Source: an uncultured Prevotella sp. (lineage in GTDB: Bacteria > Bacteroidota > Bacteroidia > Bacteroidales > Bacteroidaceae). Taken from it: DNA of 64,000 nt. The stretch's first letter is position 1. Each line of letters starts with the position of its first letter. Below are positions 8,586-17,121 of this stretch, piece after piece. A program made the position numbers and the translations under genes. The stretch spans positions 62,001 through 126,000 of the forward strand of contig CAKQSF010000002.1 in NCBI GenBank assembly GCA_934272845.1, given 5' to 3'. A model generated the notes under the pieces. The model had not been told where the DNA came from. It saw only the letters and a list, made by a program, of their open reading frames with translations, and searched no databases.

Positions 8586-9245
8586 CTATATATAGAATTC
8601 AGACTCATCGACCAGTCCTGCCCTAAAGGCATACTTCATAGCATCGTGGGCACAGTTAACGCCCAGTTTGCGGAAGATATTCTTTCGATGAGAGTTTATT
8701 GTGTGTATGCTTGAGAATCTCTCTGCTGCAATCTCCTTCGTGGTTTTACCTTGAGCAATGGCCTTCAGCACCTCACGCTCAGTCTGCGTAAGGTCATCCT
8801 TATGTTTCTCCTGTACCACAGCAGTCTGCAACAATACCTCGGTGGCGTGTTGCGCAATATACCTTTCGCCACGTAAGACGTATTTCAATGCCTCGCAAAG
8901 TATGTCAACAGGCAAATCCTTATATGCTACTCCTATGTGCTGCGTTTCGTAAAGCACGTAACGCAGGAAGTCTGGCGTCAACTCATCACTAAGCAACAGC
9001 CACGTCACCATAGGCGACGCCTCACTCATTATCACGAGACTCTCGCTATTTTCAAAGTCAAACAACGTGTAATCCAGTATTACTGCTGTGCGTTTCTTAT
9101 CCTTCAGCAACGTGCCGAGTTTTTGTTTATTGTCCGCATGGAGTATCTCTACTCCTGTGCTTCCCACGACATTCTTTGCCAATGTTTCAACCGCGAGGGC
9201 GGTCAGAGGCTGATTGTCTGCTATTATTATTCTCTCCGCATTCAT
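8586..9245 (-). CDS. LuxR/NarL-family response regulator
   Basis: A 219-residue two-domain regulator. The receiver retains an acidic residue (D10), the phosphoacceptor D58 (AVILDYTLFD) and the Lys in AYKDLP. The C-terminal LuxR-type helix-turn-helix is clear (LTQTEREVLKAIAQGKTTKE, then SIHTINSHRKNIFRKLGV). ATG 9245 is preferred over an upstream in-frame codon at 9293, which would lie inside the promoter. It is probably co-transcribed with the LytTR regulator downstream. A palindrome around its -7 box suggests autoregulation. There is no adjacent kinase. Confidence 0.88.
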   Translation of the reverse strand: MNAERIIIADNQPLTALAVETLAKNVVGSTGVEILHADNKQKLGTLLKDKKRTAVILDYTLFDFENSESLVIMSEASPMVTWLLLSDELTPDFLRYVLYETQHIGVAYKDLPVDILCEALKYVLRGERYIAQHATEVLLQTAVVQEKHKDDLTQTEREVLKAIAQGKTTKEIAAERFSSIHTINSHRKNIFRKLGVNCAHDAMKYAFRAGLVDESEFYI

Positions 9246-9278
9246 TGTTTTGTTACGTGTGTATTGATAATTACCAAT

Positions 9279-9316
9279 CTTTTCAAGTTGCAAAGATACT
9301 ACAAAATCTTGAAAAG
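9279..9316. promoter_or_regulatory. palindromic operator around the LuxR-regulator promoter
   Basis: CTTTTCAAG (9279-9287) and CTTGAAAAG (9308-9316) form a perfect 9-bp inverted repeat. The -7 box (9291-9298) sits between the arms, and the upstream arm ends just inside the -33 element. This is the geometry of a repressor or autoregulator site. Confidence 0.6.
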
Positions 9317-9321
9317 TACAA
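9291..9321 (-). promoter_or_regulatory. promoter for the two-regulator operon
   Basis: On the minus strand, TTG (9321-9319), a 20-base gap and TATCTTTG (9298-9291) fit the Bacteroidetes consensus. The start codon at 9245 lies about 40 bases downstream of the expected transcript start. Confidence 0.7.
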
Positions 9322-9360
9322 GAAAACTTCAGTAAGAAAGAAACGAAATACTGAGAAAAA

Positions 9361-9392
9361 TTTGGTCATCTCTAATTTATTATTTACCTTTG
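9361..9392 (+). promoter_or_regulatory. promoter for the DUF4301 gene
   Basis: TTTG (9361-9364), a 20-base gap and TACCTTTG (9385-9392) are a textbook Bacteroidetes promoter, followed by a 62-base leader. Confidence 0.8.
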
Positions 9393-9454
9393 TAATATTA
9401 AAAGTATAACTTTTCAGTGTATCATAACCACTAACCAACAAAAATAGTAATACT

Positions 9455-10972
9455 ATGTTAGAAGAAAAAGACCTTTTACAGTTGTCACAGAAAGGCATCA
9501 GCAAGGAGCAGATTGAAAATCAACTCCAGCAGTTTGCCACTGGTTTTCCTTTCCTAAAACTGGAGGCTGCAGCCGCTGTTGGCAAGGGCATCATTGCACC
9601 ATCTGCTGAGGATGCTGACACTTACGTAAGAGAATGGGAGGCATACAAGGCTGAGGGCAAGAAAATCGTGAAGTTCGTACCTGCTTCTGGTGCTGCAAGC
9701 CGCATGTTCAAGGATATGTTCGCCTTTGTTGACGCTCCATATAACGAACCAACTACCGACTTCGAGAAGAAATACTTTGCTAATATAAAGAATTTCGCCT
9801 TCTACGATGCGCTTAACGAAGCATGTCAGAAGAATGAAGGTAAAGATATTGACACACTTCTATCTGAAGGTAACTACAAAGCCGTGGCTGCCAACATGCT
9901 GAAGACAGAGGGACTGAACTACGGTCAACTGCCTAAGGGCATGCTGCTCTTCCACAAATATGAGGATGGTGCACGCACTCCTATGGAAGAGCACTTGGTA
10001 GAAGGTGCACTCTATGCAGCATCAAATGGCGAGGCTAACGTACACTTCACCGTGAGTCATGAGCACGTGCCTTTCTTTAAACAGAAAGTGGCAGACAAGA
10101 TGGAGAAGTATGAAAAGAAGTTCAATGTAAAGTATAACATCTCTTTCTCTGAGCAGAAACCTTCTACTGACACCATCGCTGTAAACCCAGACAATACGCT
10201 GTTCCGCAATAGCGACGGATCGCTCTTGTTCCGTCCAGGAGGTCACGGAGCACTCATTGAAAACCTTAACGAGATTAACGCTGACGTCATCTTTATCAAA
10301 AATATTGATAACGTGGTGCCTGACCGTCTGAAGCCTGAAACAGTTCACTGGAAACAGGTCATTGCAGGCGTATTAGTTAGCCTACAGAAGAAGGCGTTTG
10401 AATACCTAAAGGTAATAGAAAGCGGAGTATACGACCACGCTAAGTTGGAGGAGATTATACGCTTCGTACAGCACGACCTGTGCTGCCGCAAGGCCGACAT
10501 AAAGGAACTGGAAGACGCAGAACTCGTCATATACCTTAAACAGAAACTCAATCGCCCTATGCGTGTATGCGGAGTAGTGAAAAATGTAGGCGAACCTGGT
10601 GGTGGTCCATTCCTTACTTACAATCAAGACGGCACCGTTTCACTGCAGATACTGGAGTCAAGCCAGATAGACAAGAGCAATGAGGAGTATATGAAGATGT
10701 TCACCAACGGCACTCACTTCAACCCCGTTGACCTCGTATGCGCCGTAAAGGACTACAAAGGCAAGGCTTTCAACCTGCCAGACTATGTGGATAAGTCAAC
10801 AGGTTTCATCTCTTCTAAGAGCAAGAACGGCAAAGAACTACGTGCCCTTGAGTTGCCAGGACTATGGAATGGTGCCATGAGCGATTGGTCTACTGTATTC
10901 GTAGAGGTGCCTCTCGGTACATTTAATCCAGTAAAGACTGTCAACGACCTCTTGAGAGAGCAGCACCAGTAA
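9455..10972 (+). CDS. DUF4301 family protein
   Basis: A 505-residue cytosolic protein of the DUF4301 family, widespread in Bacteroidetes and without an assigned function. Visible segments include FVPASGAASRMFKDMF (about residues 75-92), a Gly/Ser/Arg loop like those of nucleotidyltransferase-type folds. Others are LLFRPGGHGALIENLNEI and FIKNIDNVVPDR. The last resembles the sugar-nucleotide pyrophosphorylase arrangement, so a UTP-glucose-1-phosphate-uridylyltransferase-like activity is possible but unproven. No signal peptide or membrane segment. A rhodanese gene follows 25 bases downstream and may share its transcript. Confidence 0.8.
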   Translation: MLEEKDLLQLSQKGISKEQIENQLQQFATGFPFLKLEAAAAVGKGIIAPSAEDADTYVREWEAYKAEGKKIVKFVPASGAASRMFKDMFAFVDAPYNEPTTDFEKKYFANIKNFAFYDALNEACQKNEGKDIDTLLSEGNYKAVAANMLKTEGLNYGQLPKGMLLFHKYEDGARTPMEEHLVEGALYAASNGEANVHFTVSHEHVPFFKQKVADKMEKYEKKFNVKYNISFSEQKPSTDTIAVNPDNTLFRNSDGSLLFRPGGHGALIENLNEINADVIFIKNIDNVVPDRLKPETVHWKQVIAGVLVSLQKKAFEYLKVIESGVYDHAKLEEIIRFVQHDLCCRKADIKELEDAELVIYLKQKLNRPMRVCGVVKNVGEPGGGPFLTYNQDGTVSLQILESSQIDKSNEEYMKMFTNGTHFNPVDLVCAVKDYKGKAFNLPDYVDKSTGFISSKSKNGKELRALELPGLWNGAMSDWSTVFVEVPLGTFNPVKTVNDLLREQHQ

Positions 10973-10997
10973 TCGCGCTGTCATATTGTTTAAGACA

Positions 10998-11384
10998 ATG
11001 ACACACAAAATTTTGATTATGAGCATCATGACAATGTTGACAAGTGTTTTTTCATGCCAAGCGCAAGACAAAGGCTTCACGAGTCTCTCCGTAGAGAAAT
11101 ATGAAGAAGCAATAAGCGATACCGCCAACGTCATACGTTTAGACGTACGTACAGAGGAGGAATTCAAGGAGGGACATATCGACAATGCCATTAACATTGA
11201 TGTGCTCAAGAACGACTTTGAAAGCAAGGCTACCACTGTATTACCCAAATCGAAAATCATTGCTGTAAACTGCAGAAGCGGCAAACGTAGCAAAACTGCT
11301 GCCACTATTCTTGTAAAGAATGGATACAGAGTAATAGAACTCGATACGGGATACAACGGGTGGATTGCAGCAGGAAAGAAATAA
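10998..11384 (+). CDS. exported rhodanese-like sulfurtransferase, probable lipoprotein
   Basis: A 128-residue protein with an N-terminal signal and a possible lipobox ending at C20 (SVFSC), followed by one rhodanese domain. The active-site loop CRSGKRS (C92) is intact and the upstream LDVRTEEEFKEGHI motif is typical. It should carry persulfide sulfur or act in redox chemistry in the periplasm; the physiological partner is unknown. ATG 10998 is preferred over an in-frame TTG at 10986. A strong terminator follows directly. Confidence 0.87.
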   Translation: MTHKILIMSIMTMLTSVFSCQAQDKGFTSLSVEKYEEAISDTANVIRLDVRTEEEFKEGHIDNAINIDVLKNDFESKATTVLPKSKIIAVNCRSGKRSKTAATILVKNGYRVIELDTGYNGWIAAGKK

Positions 11385-11411
11385 TCTTCCCCACAACACA
11401 CACATACAATT

Positions 11412-11453
11412 ATCCCTGCCAATGGTATAACATCCATTGGCAGGGATTTTTTT
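11412..11453 (+). terminator. rho-independent terminator after the rhodanese gene
   Basis: Perfect 14-bp stem (11412-11425 with 11434-11447), 8-base loop, then seven T's. It ends the DUF4301-rhodanese transcript and separates it from the convergent rubredoxin gene. Confidence 0.92.
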
Positions 11454-11522
11454 AAGGTAGCAACTTATAGAATCCACCAAAAAGTAAATACTATCTGTCT
11501 ACAGTTATCTCACTAATAATTC

Positions 11523-11687
11523 TTATTCTTCAACCTCAGAGAATTGGTCCTTACCTACAGAGCACAATGGGCACTCAAAATCATCTGGCAAATCCTCGAA
11601 AGCGGTTCCTGCTGGTATACCTGCCTCAGGCACTCCTACTGCTGGATCATACTCCCAGCCACATACGTCACATACATACTTTTTCAT
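11523..11687 (-). CDS. rubredoxin
   Basis: A 54-residue iron protein encoded on the minus strand. It has the two rubredoxin metal knuckles, [10 protein letters not shown] near the N-terminus and [11 protein letters not shown] near the C-terminus, giving the Cys4 iron site, and the usual aromatic residues between them. It carries single electrons, in anaerobes often to oxygen- or peroxide-detoxifying enzymes. The gene is complete with ATG at 11687 and TAA at 11523-11525. A -7 box TAACTTTG (11745-11738) with TTTG 18 bases upstream precedes it. Confidence 0.93.
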   Translation of the reverse strand: MKKYVCDVCGWEYDPAVGVPEAGIPAGTAFEDLPDDFECPLCSVGKDQFSEVEE

Positions 11688-11737
11688 AATGTTTCTGTAT
11701 TTAAATGGTTAATAATCTTGTTTTGTTTTCTCTGATG

Positions 11738-11767
11738 CAAAGTTACGACTATTACTGCATACCGCAA
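11738..11767 (-). promoter_or_regulatory. promoter for rubredoxin
   Basis: On the minus strand, TTTG (11767-11764), an 18-base gap and TAACTTTG (11745-11738). The gap is slightly short of the consensus. Confidence 0.6.
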
Positions 11768-11945
11768 AAGATATTAAGGAAAAGAAATGGTAAATTTCTC
11801 CCATTTTCCCTTTTTAGCCACAAATGTTCCTTTTATGACCATAAAGAACGTTAAGTATTAATCTCTTTATTTGCTCACTCAACATCAAATGTCATAAAAA
11901 AGTCGAAATGTAAGCAAAAAGCAAAGATTTCCACTAGTCTGAGAA

Positions 11946-11989
11946 ATTGCTATTGTTATGCAAAAATATTGCTATTGTTATGCAAAAAT
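11946..11989. repeat. two exact 22-bp direct repeats upstream of the tubulin-like cluster
   Basis: The unit ATTGCTATTGTTATGCAAAA plus AT occurs twice in tandem with a pitch of exactly 22 bp, two helical turns. It lies about 250 bases upstream of the first cluster gene in an otherwise featureless A/T-rich gap (11768-12237). A weak -7 box TACTTTTG is at 12119-12126. Confidence 0.75.
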
Positions 11990-12237
11990 AATGTAGTATC
12001 GACAATAAAAAGTACAATACAATGCGATGATAATACACAAGAAACATAGTATTGCAATATGTGATGTTAATAAAGTATAAAAAAGTGGAGGTGATAATGG
12101 AATATTAAAAATAATTTATACTTTTGTAATGAATATAAACGACCTATAGACCCACATCTAAGTGATAACCTAAAAAAACGGAAAAAGAATTCTGTTATAG
12201 ATATATCATAATAAGCAAGACAAAATAACAAAAATCT

Positions 12238-12825
12238 ATGATAATTTTAAGTCTTTTATCTACCGCGATATCATCAATCTTTTATGGTATAATAGCCACG
12301 GCAGTGGTTATGGTAATATATTATGTGTTGTTCAAGGCACTAGATTCAGACGTGGTGCGCAGTAAAGCATTTATTGCAGTCAGCAGTGTTTTGTCTTTGT
12401 TGCTAATTGTTCAGTTCTCTATGCTGATAGGAGCAGCCCAAGCCAAAGGTAAAGTAGATTCTGCTGAGATATACCTTCAGCAGATAACAGAGAATAAATA
12501 TGGTGCAATAGATGCCAATGGCTCGCAGGCATTGCTGGATGACGTAACAAACGAATTTCCTTTAATAGGAACATATGTTGGAGTATGTAATTTTGCAGGT
12601 CATACAATGGATGATATAGCAGGCACCATGGCAGAAACCATGCGGTCATACCTTAATACCTTTATATGGCACAGGGTATGGTGGATACTGGGTTTTATAG
12701 TGGTAGCCATAATTCTGATGTTTGTGATTCCAGGAACAGGACGTAAATCCTCATACTCAGGAGGAAACATAGCAGATAATGATTATTCTACCGACATGGG
12801 TGATACCAATGATTGGGGTATATAG
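12238..12825 (+). CDS. three-helix membrane protein, first gene of the tubulin-like cluster
   Basis: A 195-residue protein I do not recognise. It has likely transmembrane segments at about 11-33, 44-66 and 147-165. An 80-residue soluble loop between the second and third contains QITENKYGAIDANGSQALLDD. A short polar tail rich in Ser, Gly and Asp (about 168-195) ends in DNDYSTDMGDTNDWGI. It precedes the tubulin-like gene by 36 bases on the same strand. A role as membrane anchor for the tubulin-like protein is inferred from position only. Confidence 0.75.
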   Translation: MIILSLLSTAISSIFYGIIATAVVMVIYYVLFKALDSDVVRSKAFIAVSSVLSLLLIVQFSMLIGAAQAKGKVDSAEIYLQQITENKYGAIDANGSQALLDDVTNEFPLIGTYVGVCNFAGHTMDDIAGTMAETMRSYLNTFIWHRVWWILGFIVVAIILMFVIPGTGRKSSYSGGNIADNDYSTDMGDTNDWGI

Positions 12826-12861
12826 ACTTAAAACAATAAAACTAACATAAACAAGAATAAT

Positions 12862-15800
12862 ATGGAAAACCATTTGCTTATCGGATTAGGTGGCACGGGT
12901 GGACGTGTGCTTGCCTCTTTTCGTAAACTTATGTATGAGCGCTTCAATGGGGAAGTAAAGCCAAAGGACATGTGGCTGGATTATCTCTATGTAGATTCCA
13001 GTGAGCAGGATTTGAAAATGAAAGACCCAGCCCAGTGGAGTGTTATGGGTAACAGTATAGCCTTAGGAGCCGACAGTGTGGTGAAGATACCAGCGGCTAA
13101 CCTTGCTGATTACGTAAATAACAGAAATCGTTTTGCATATCTTGCACCATGGCTCGGAGACAGTAATGACTGGAAGAATATTATCAGTGACCCGAAAATC
13201 AGTGAGGGAGCGGCAGGGCAGAAGCGTCGTTTGGGACGCCTGTTGTTCGCTAATGGCGCGCCAGAGTTTAACAAGATGGTGGGTGTAAAGGCACGCAACC
13301 TCAGTTATAACCCAGAAGGCAGCAAGATAACGTATCATGTTATCGCAGGTTTGGCAGGTGGAACCGGTTCTGGCAGCGTGGTAGACGTAGTGGCACAACT
13401 GCGCCATCTTTTTCCAGACCCATTGAACAATAAAATCATACTTTATCTGCTACTGCCAGAGGAACATCCAAATCCCACGTGGGCTTCAACAAACAATTAT
13501 CAGCCTAACGGATATGTAGCGTTGTCAGAACTCTCTGCCATGGATGTGGGAGCGTTCAAACCGTGGAATCTTAGCGAGCGTGACTATGAGGTGCAGCGGC
13601 TTGATTTAGAGTTGCCATTCTATTCCGCGTATCTCGTAACGGATAATAACCGAGAGAACGTGCGTTTTGACGTTGGCAAGGTAATGCCTGCCAACATAGC
13701 GGAACTTATTTATCAGAAGACCGTAGGAGTCGCTCTGAGCGACAGAAAAATAGGAGAGGGAGCGACAGAGAGTGCCGCGCATTTCTTTAATAACGTGGAA
13801 AAAGGCGAAAATCCTAAATATTCTGACTACGACAGTCCGCACAGCCATAAGTTTAACAGTTTTGGCATCAAGCGTCTCGCCATACCAGAATTGGAGATAA
13901 AGGAATACTCTGGTTACTCTTTCGCATATCAGGCTCTTCTCAAGATGCTTTATAAGAATCTGTCAAGAGAAAGCGGCTATGTGGATGAGGCTACTGTGAA
14001 CGATGATTACGCATTCGTCACACAGCCAGATAATAAGAAGAAATGGTATCTTACGCGTGAGCATCTCTGCCTATCACAGCCTATAATGCCCGACCACAAG
14101 AAGGAGGGATGGTTGCCGATAGCGGATGAATACGCAAAGGTGGACAACTTCGCGAAAGATATTCTTAATAGCAATGAAATAGGACATAAGGACAAACTTA
14201 TCGCCATTCGCAATAAGGCTAAAAGGTTCTACGATAAGGATTTCCGTCCGATAGCAGAGGTAGGACAAAACGGTGCCGCTGCCTTCTATGAGAAAAAGGC
14301 TCGCTTTGGTCGCGAGGCTATAGTATCATTTATCTCCAACAAGATAAATGAAGACTTGTTACAGTTATGGTCAAGCGGCGAACGCTCGTTGTTGCAGATT
14401 AGCGGTATAGTGCAGACCATAGCCAACTATCTTGAGGAAGAGAAGTCTAACCTTACACGCCTTGCCGCCGCGGCAGACGATGAGATAAAGAAGCGTGACG
14501 CCGTTATGGAGCAACTCAACGTTAGTTGGTGCGAAATGGGTCTCGGTGGAAAACTGATGGCTGCGATGGGCGGCAACAACAAGGCAGAATTGGCGCAGAA
14601 ATACACCAAGGCGGTAAAGGAAAAGTACATTCTGATGACTTGGAAGGAGAGTTATGCCTTCGCGAAACTGTTGATAGACGACCTCATGCGCGCCATGCAG
14701 GTAACGAAGGGAGATGTAGATACCACCGTGTCACAGTTCAAGTCTGCCGCTGAGATAATGTTCGGCGCAATAAAGAGCCGCTGCGTGGCAGAGTCAGAAG
14801 AGGCGCAAAGCCTTAAGGGAGCCGTAATAAAGAATTATGACCCGATAAAGGTTCATGCCATAATACAAGGAGCAATATCTAATGAGAGTGACAATGAAGG
14901 CAGAATAGCCGTAATTGCTGATTCTATTATGAAAATGCTTAACCCAGAGAAGCGTAACTTCCGCGAGGTAGCAGAGAAACTGAAGGCGGGAAACATTATC
15001 GGAGTTATGGAGAACGAAGGCATGAAACTGGCAAAGACGTTCTTCGATAATGAGACAGGAAGAGATTATATACCTGGCTATGAGAAACTCATAGGCGTTA
15101 ACATTATACAGAAGTTACACGATGAGTTTAGCGGAAATCCAGAAGGGCTGAAGGAGAAACTTGACAGGTTAGTCCGCCATGCCGCTATACTCAACAAGCA
15201 TCTTGAGGTAGAGGTTAACAACGGTCCGGAGATAAGATCTTCTATGTTCGTTATTCTTCCTGACTATGATGCCGATGCGGCTTTCTTGGCAAATGTTGAA
15301 GAAATTATAAAATCCAAGACATCAGAAGGCCAAATAAAGGTGTCAAGAGGTGGCAATGCCAACGAGATTGTAGTAATAACACTTGAAACAAACCTTACGC
15401 CGCGCTATCTGCTGAACGTTAATGTGTTGCGGCAGAGTTATGACAGGCTCATGCACTCAAAACAAGGTGAGGTGGCACGCTTTGAGACGCAATTGGAGGA
15501 TTATAATGGTTATAAGCCGTTGAATGTTGAAAAGTGTTTGAAGAAAGGCTGCTTGCCGTCGCTCTATAAGCCAACTGACGCAGAATTAGAGCAGATAAAG
15601 GCGCAGGAAGCGATAGAGAACAATGCTGCCAATAGTACTGCGACAGTTGCAAATCAAACTACTGCTGCTAACAATATCGCTACAGGCGCTGGTAACGGCA
15701 TGGTTACGCCTCCGCCACCACCGATGGCAGAGTATTACGTCTATGCAAACAATCAGCAGACAGGTCCATTCACCATGCAGCAGTTGCAGCAACAGGTGGC

Positions 15801-15933
15801 AATGGGAATGCTGACGCAGCAGACATATGTTTGGAAAAACGGTATGCCGGGATGGGCAGCGGCTGGCTCATTACCTGAACTCGCACAGATATTCATGACT
15901 GGCACGCCTCCTCCACCACCACCAATGATGTAG
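12862..15933 (+). CDS. tubulin/FtsZ-like GTPase with C-terminal GYF_2 domain
   Basis: A 1023-residue protein. The N-terminus LLIGLGGTGGRVL (5-17) and the tubulin signature GGTGSGS (166-172) place it in the tubulin-like (Tubulin_2) branch of the FtsZ/tubulin superfamily, so GTP binding and polymerisation are expected. A long middle region (about 400-900) is mostly helical with no domain I can name. The C-terminus has PPPPP (950-954), a GYF_2 domain (958-1011, with GPF, VWKNGMPGW) and then PPPPPP (1016-1021). GYF domains bind proline-rich peptides, so the protein carries both a binding domain and candidate ligands. No membrane segment is visible; it should be cytosolic and may work with the membrane proteins on each side. 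Confidence 0.85.
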   Translation: MENHLLIGLGGTGGRVLASFRKLMYERFNGEVKPKDMWLDYLYVDSSEQDLKMKDPAQWSVMGNSIALGADSVVKIPAANLADYVNNRNRFAYLAPWLGDSNDWKNIISDPKISEGAAGQKRRLGRLLFANGAPEFNKMVGVKARNLSYNPEGSKITYHVIAGLAGGTGSGSVVDVVAQLRHLFPDPLNNKIILYLLLPEEHPNPTWASTNNYQPNGYVALSELSAMDVGAFKPWNLSERDYEVQRLDLELPFYSAYLVTDNNRENVRFDVGKVMPANIAELIYQKTVGVALSDRKIGEGATESAAHFFNNVEKGENPKYSDYDSPHSHKFNSFGIKRLAIPELEIKEYSGYSFAYQALLKMLYKNLSRESGYVDEATVNDDYAFVTQPDNKKKWYLTREHLCLSQPIMPDHKKEGWLPIADEYAKVDNFAKDILNSNEIGHKDKLIAIRNKAKRFYDKDFRPIAEVGQNGAAAFYEKKARFGREAIVSFISNKINEDLLQLWSSGERSLLQISGIVQTIANYLEEEKSNLTRLAAAADDEIKKRDAVMEQLNVSWCEMGLGGKLMAAMGGNNKAELAQKYTKAVKEKYILMTWKESYAFAKLLIDDLMRAMQVTKGDVDTTVSQFKSAAEIMFGAIKSRCVAESEEAQSLKGAVIKNYDPIKVHAIIQGAISNESDNEGRIAVIADSIMKMLNPEKRNFREVAEKLKAGNIIGVMENEGMKLAKTFFDNETGRDYIPGYEKLIGVNIIQKLHDEFSGNPEGLKEKLDRLVRHAAILNKHLEVEVNNGPEIRSSMFVILPDYDADAAFLANVEEIIKSKTSEGQIKVSRGGNANEIVVITLETNLTPRYLLNVNVLRQSYDRLMHSKQGEVARFETQLEDYNGYKPLNVEKCLKKGCLPSLYKPTDAELEQIKAQEAIENNAANSTATVANQTTAANNIATGAGNGMVTPPPPPMAEYYVYANNQQTGPFTMQQLQQQVAMGMLTQQTYVWKNGMPGWAAAGSLPELAQIFMTGTPPPPPPMM

Positions 15934-15944
15934 AAATATATAAA

Positions 15945-16194
15945 GGGTGGTTCTATAAATTAGAACTGTAAGATAAAACTTCTGTAATATTATAACGTTT
16001 TGTCATCTTTCGGTCTCTTTTCGGCTCAAAGCGTAAGTTCACTCAGTCGTTATGCATAGCATAAGTCAATGGTCTTTACACCCCCTCCGCTTCGCTTCTC
16101 CCCCGTTTGTCGGGGGAGAGCAACCTTTGCTCACTTACACTATAATCTCGAAAATAGCCTCGAAATGTAACAAATCTAATTTATAGAGCCGCTC
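15945..16194. mobile_element. GGGTGGTTC inverted-repeat element, copy 1
   Basis: 250 bp bounded by GGGTGGTTCTATAAATTA (15945-15962) and a slightly decayed complement (16177-16194). The interior shares TTTTCGG-TCAAAGCGTAAG and GCCTCGAAAT-TAACAAATC with copy 2 at 16910-17118. It also holds a nested GC hairpin (CCCCCG-tttgt-CGGGGG) near 16108-16125. It encodes nothing and sits between two genes of the cluster. Confidence 0.78.
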
Positions 16195-16208
16195 TAAAAA
16201 TAACGCAT

Positions 16209-16236
16209 GGCGGAATCTGCGCAAGTTAATTCCGCC
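16209..16236 (+). repeat. short hairpin before the zinc-ribbon gene
   Basis: GGCGGAAT (16209-16216) and ATTCCGCC (16229-16236) form an 8-bp perfect stem with a 12-base loop, 47 bases before the ATG. It lacks a U-run, so it may affect RNA stability rather than termination. Confidence 0.5.
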
Positions 16237-16282
16237 AAACCGTAAAAGAATATACAACAAACTAAATAAAAAAGTCAAAAAA

Positions 16283-16882
16283 ATGGAAAGACACGGTATA
16301 TGTAAAAATGTGGGTGTATGCTCACGTGCGAATAAAGAACAGATAATAACAGATGACGATGCAGATTTCGTTTGTCCGGAATGTGGTGAACCACTAGAAA
16401 AGATAGAACCAAAGCCAGAGAAGGACCCTACCAACAAGAAGCCAATAATCATTGGCGCTGCCGCAGTGTTGCTCGCTGCTTGCATTGGAGGAGGAGTATA
16501 TATGGGCTTTAGCGGTAAGGATACCGAGAAACCTACAACAGAAAGCGCTATTACGGACTCTACCAATGTAGACAGTGCGAAAGTAGTCAACGATACAAAG
16601 GAGGCAGACGAGAAGCAGGGTAAAACAGTTGATAAGAAAGAAAAGGACACCTCAGATAAAAAGGTTAATGTCAAGAAACCTGCTGGTCCTAAACGTTATT
16701 CTTTCGCTACATTTGACGGTACTACAATGGTGTTCAAAACATCTCATGTTATTCCTGGAACAAGTGAGGTGGCAGAACCTGGCGATAAGGTTACCGGTGT
16801 ATGGGATGCTAACGGGGAGGTTAACTCAGTACGTTGGTACCATGCAGACGGTACTGCAAGCGAGGTATTGACACACGAATAA
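16283..16882 (+). CDS. zinc-ribbon single-pass membrane protein
   Basis: A 199-residue protein with an N-terminal Cys4 zinc ribbon (C7, C13, and CPEC at 31-34). A basic stretch and one transmembrane helix (about 54-76) follow, then a Lys/Asp/Thr-rich linker (78-135) and a small C-terminal domain (about 138-199). The positive charges before the helix suggest the ribbon is cytosolic and the C-terminal domain periplasmic. Similar ribbons occur at the N-termini of other membrane-anchored bacterial proteins. In this cluster it could bridge the cytosolic tubulin-like protein and the exported partners, which is inference. Confidence 0.75.
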   Translation: MERHGICKNVGVCSRANKEQIITDDDADFVCPECGEPLEKIEPKPEKDPTNKKPIIIGAAAVLLAACIGGGVYMGFSGKDTEKPTTESAITDSTNVDSAKVVNDTKEADEKQGKTVDKKEKDTSDKKVNVKKPAGPKRYSFATFDGTTMVFKTSHVIPGTSEVAEPGDKVTGVWDANGEVNSVRWYHADGTASEVLTHE

Positions 16883-16909
16883 GATTCATTCTGAAAAATA
16901 GTGATATTA

Positions 16910-17118
16910 GGGTGGTTCTATAAATTACCACCGTTATGTGAAACTTAATTAGTACAATGACGTTTTATTATCTTTCGGTCTTTTTTCGGTTCAAAGCGTA
17001 AGGGAGCGAAAGATAATGCAAACGAGTGCAATGAAAGTTCACTTCCCAATTGCTGAGTGCAGTTTATCTTATGCAAGATAGCCTCGAAATATAACAAATC
17101 TAATTTATAGAACCACCC
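16910..17118. mobile_element. GGGTGGTTC inverted-repeat element, copy 2
   Basis: 209 bp with perfect 18-bp terminal inverted repeats: GGGTGGTTCTATAAATTA (16910-16927) and TAATTTATAGAACCACCC (17101-17118). It ends three bases before the next ATG, so the whole leader of that gene is element sequence. No target duplication is evident. Confidence 0.85.
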
Positions 17119-17121
17119 ATT

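Noticed and set aside
11789..11805. Further copy of the 19-bp direct repeat (AAATGGTAAATTT)
   Set aside because: The match stops after 13 bases and there is no partner 192 bp away.
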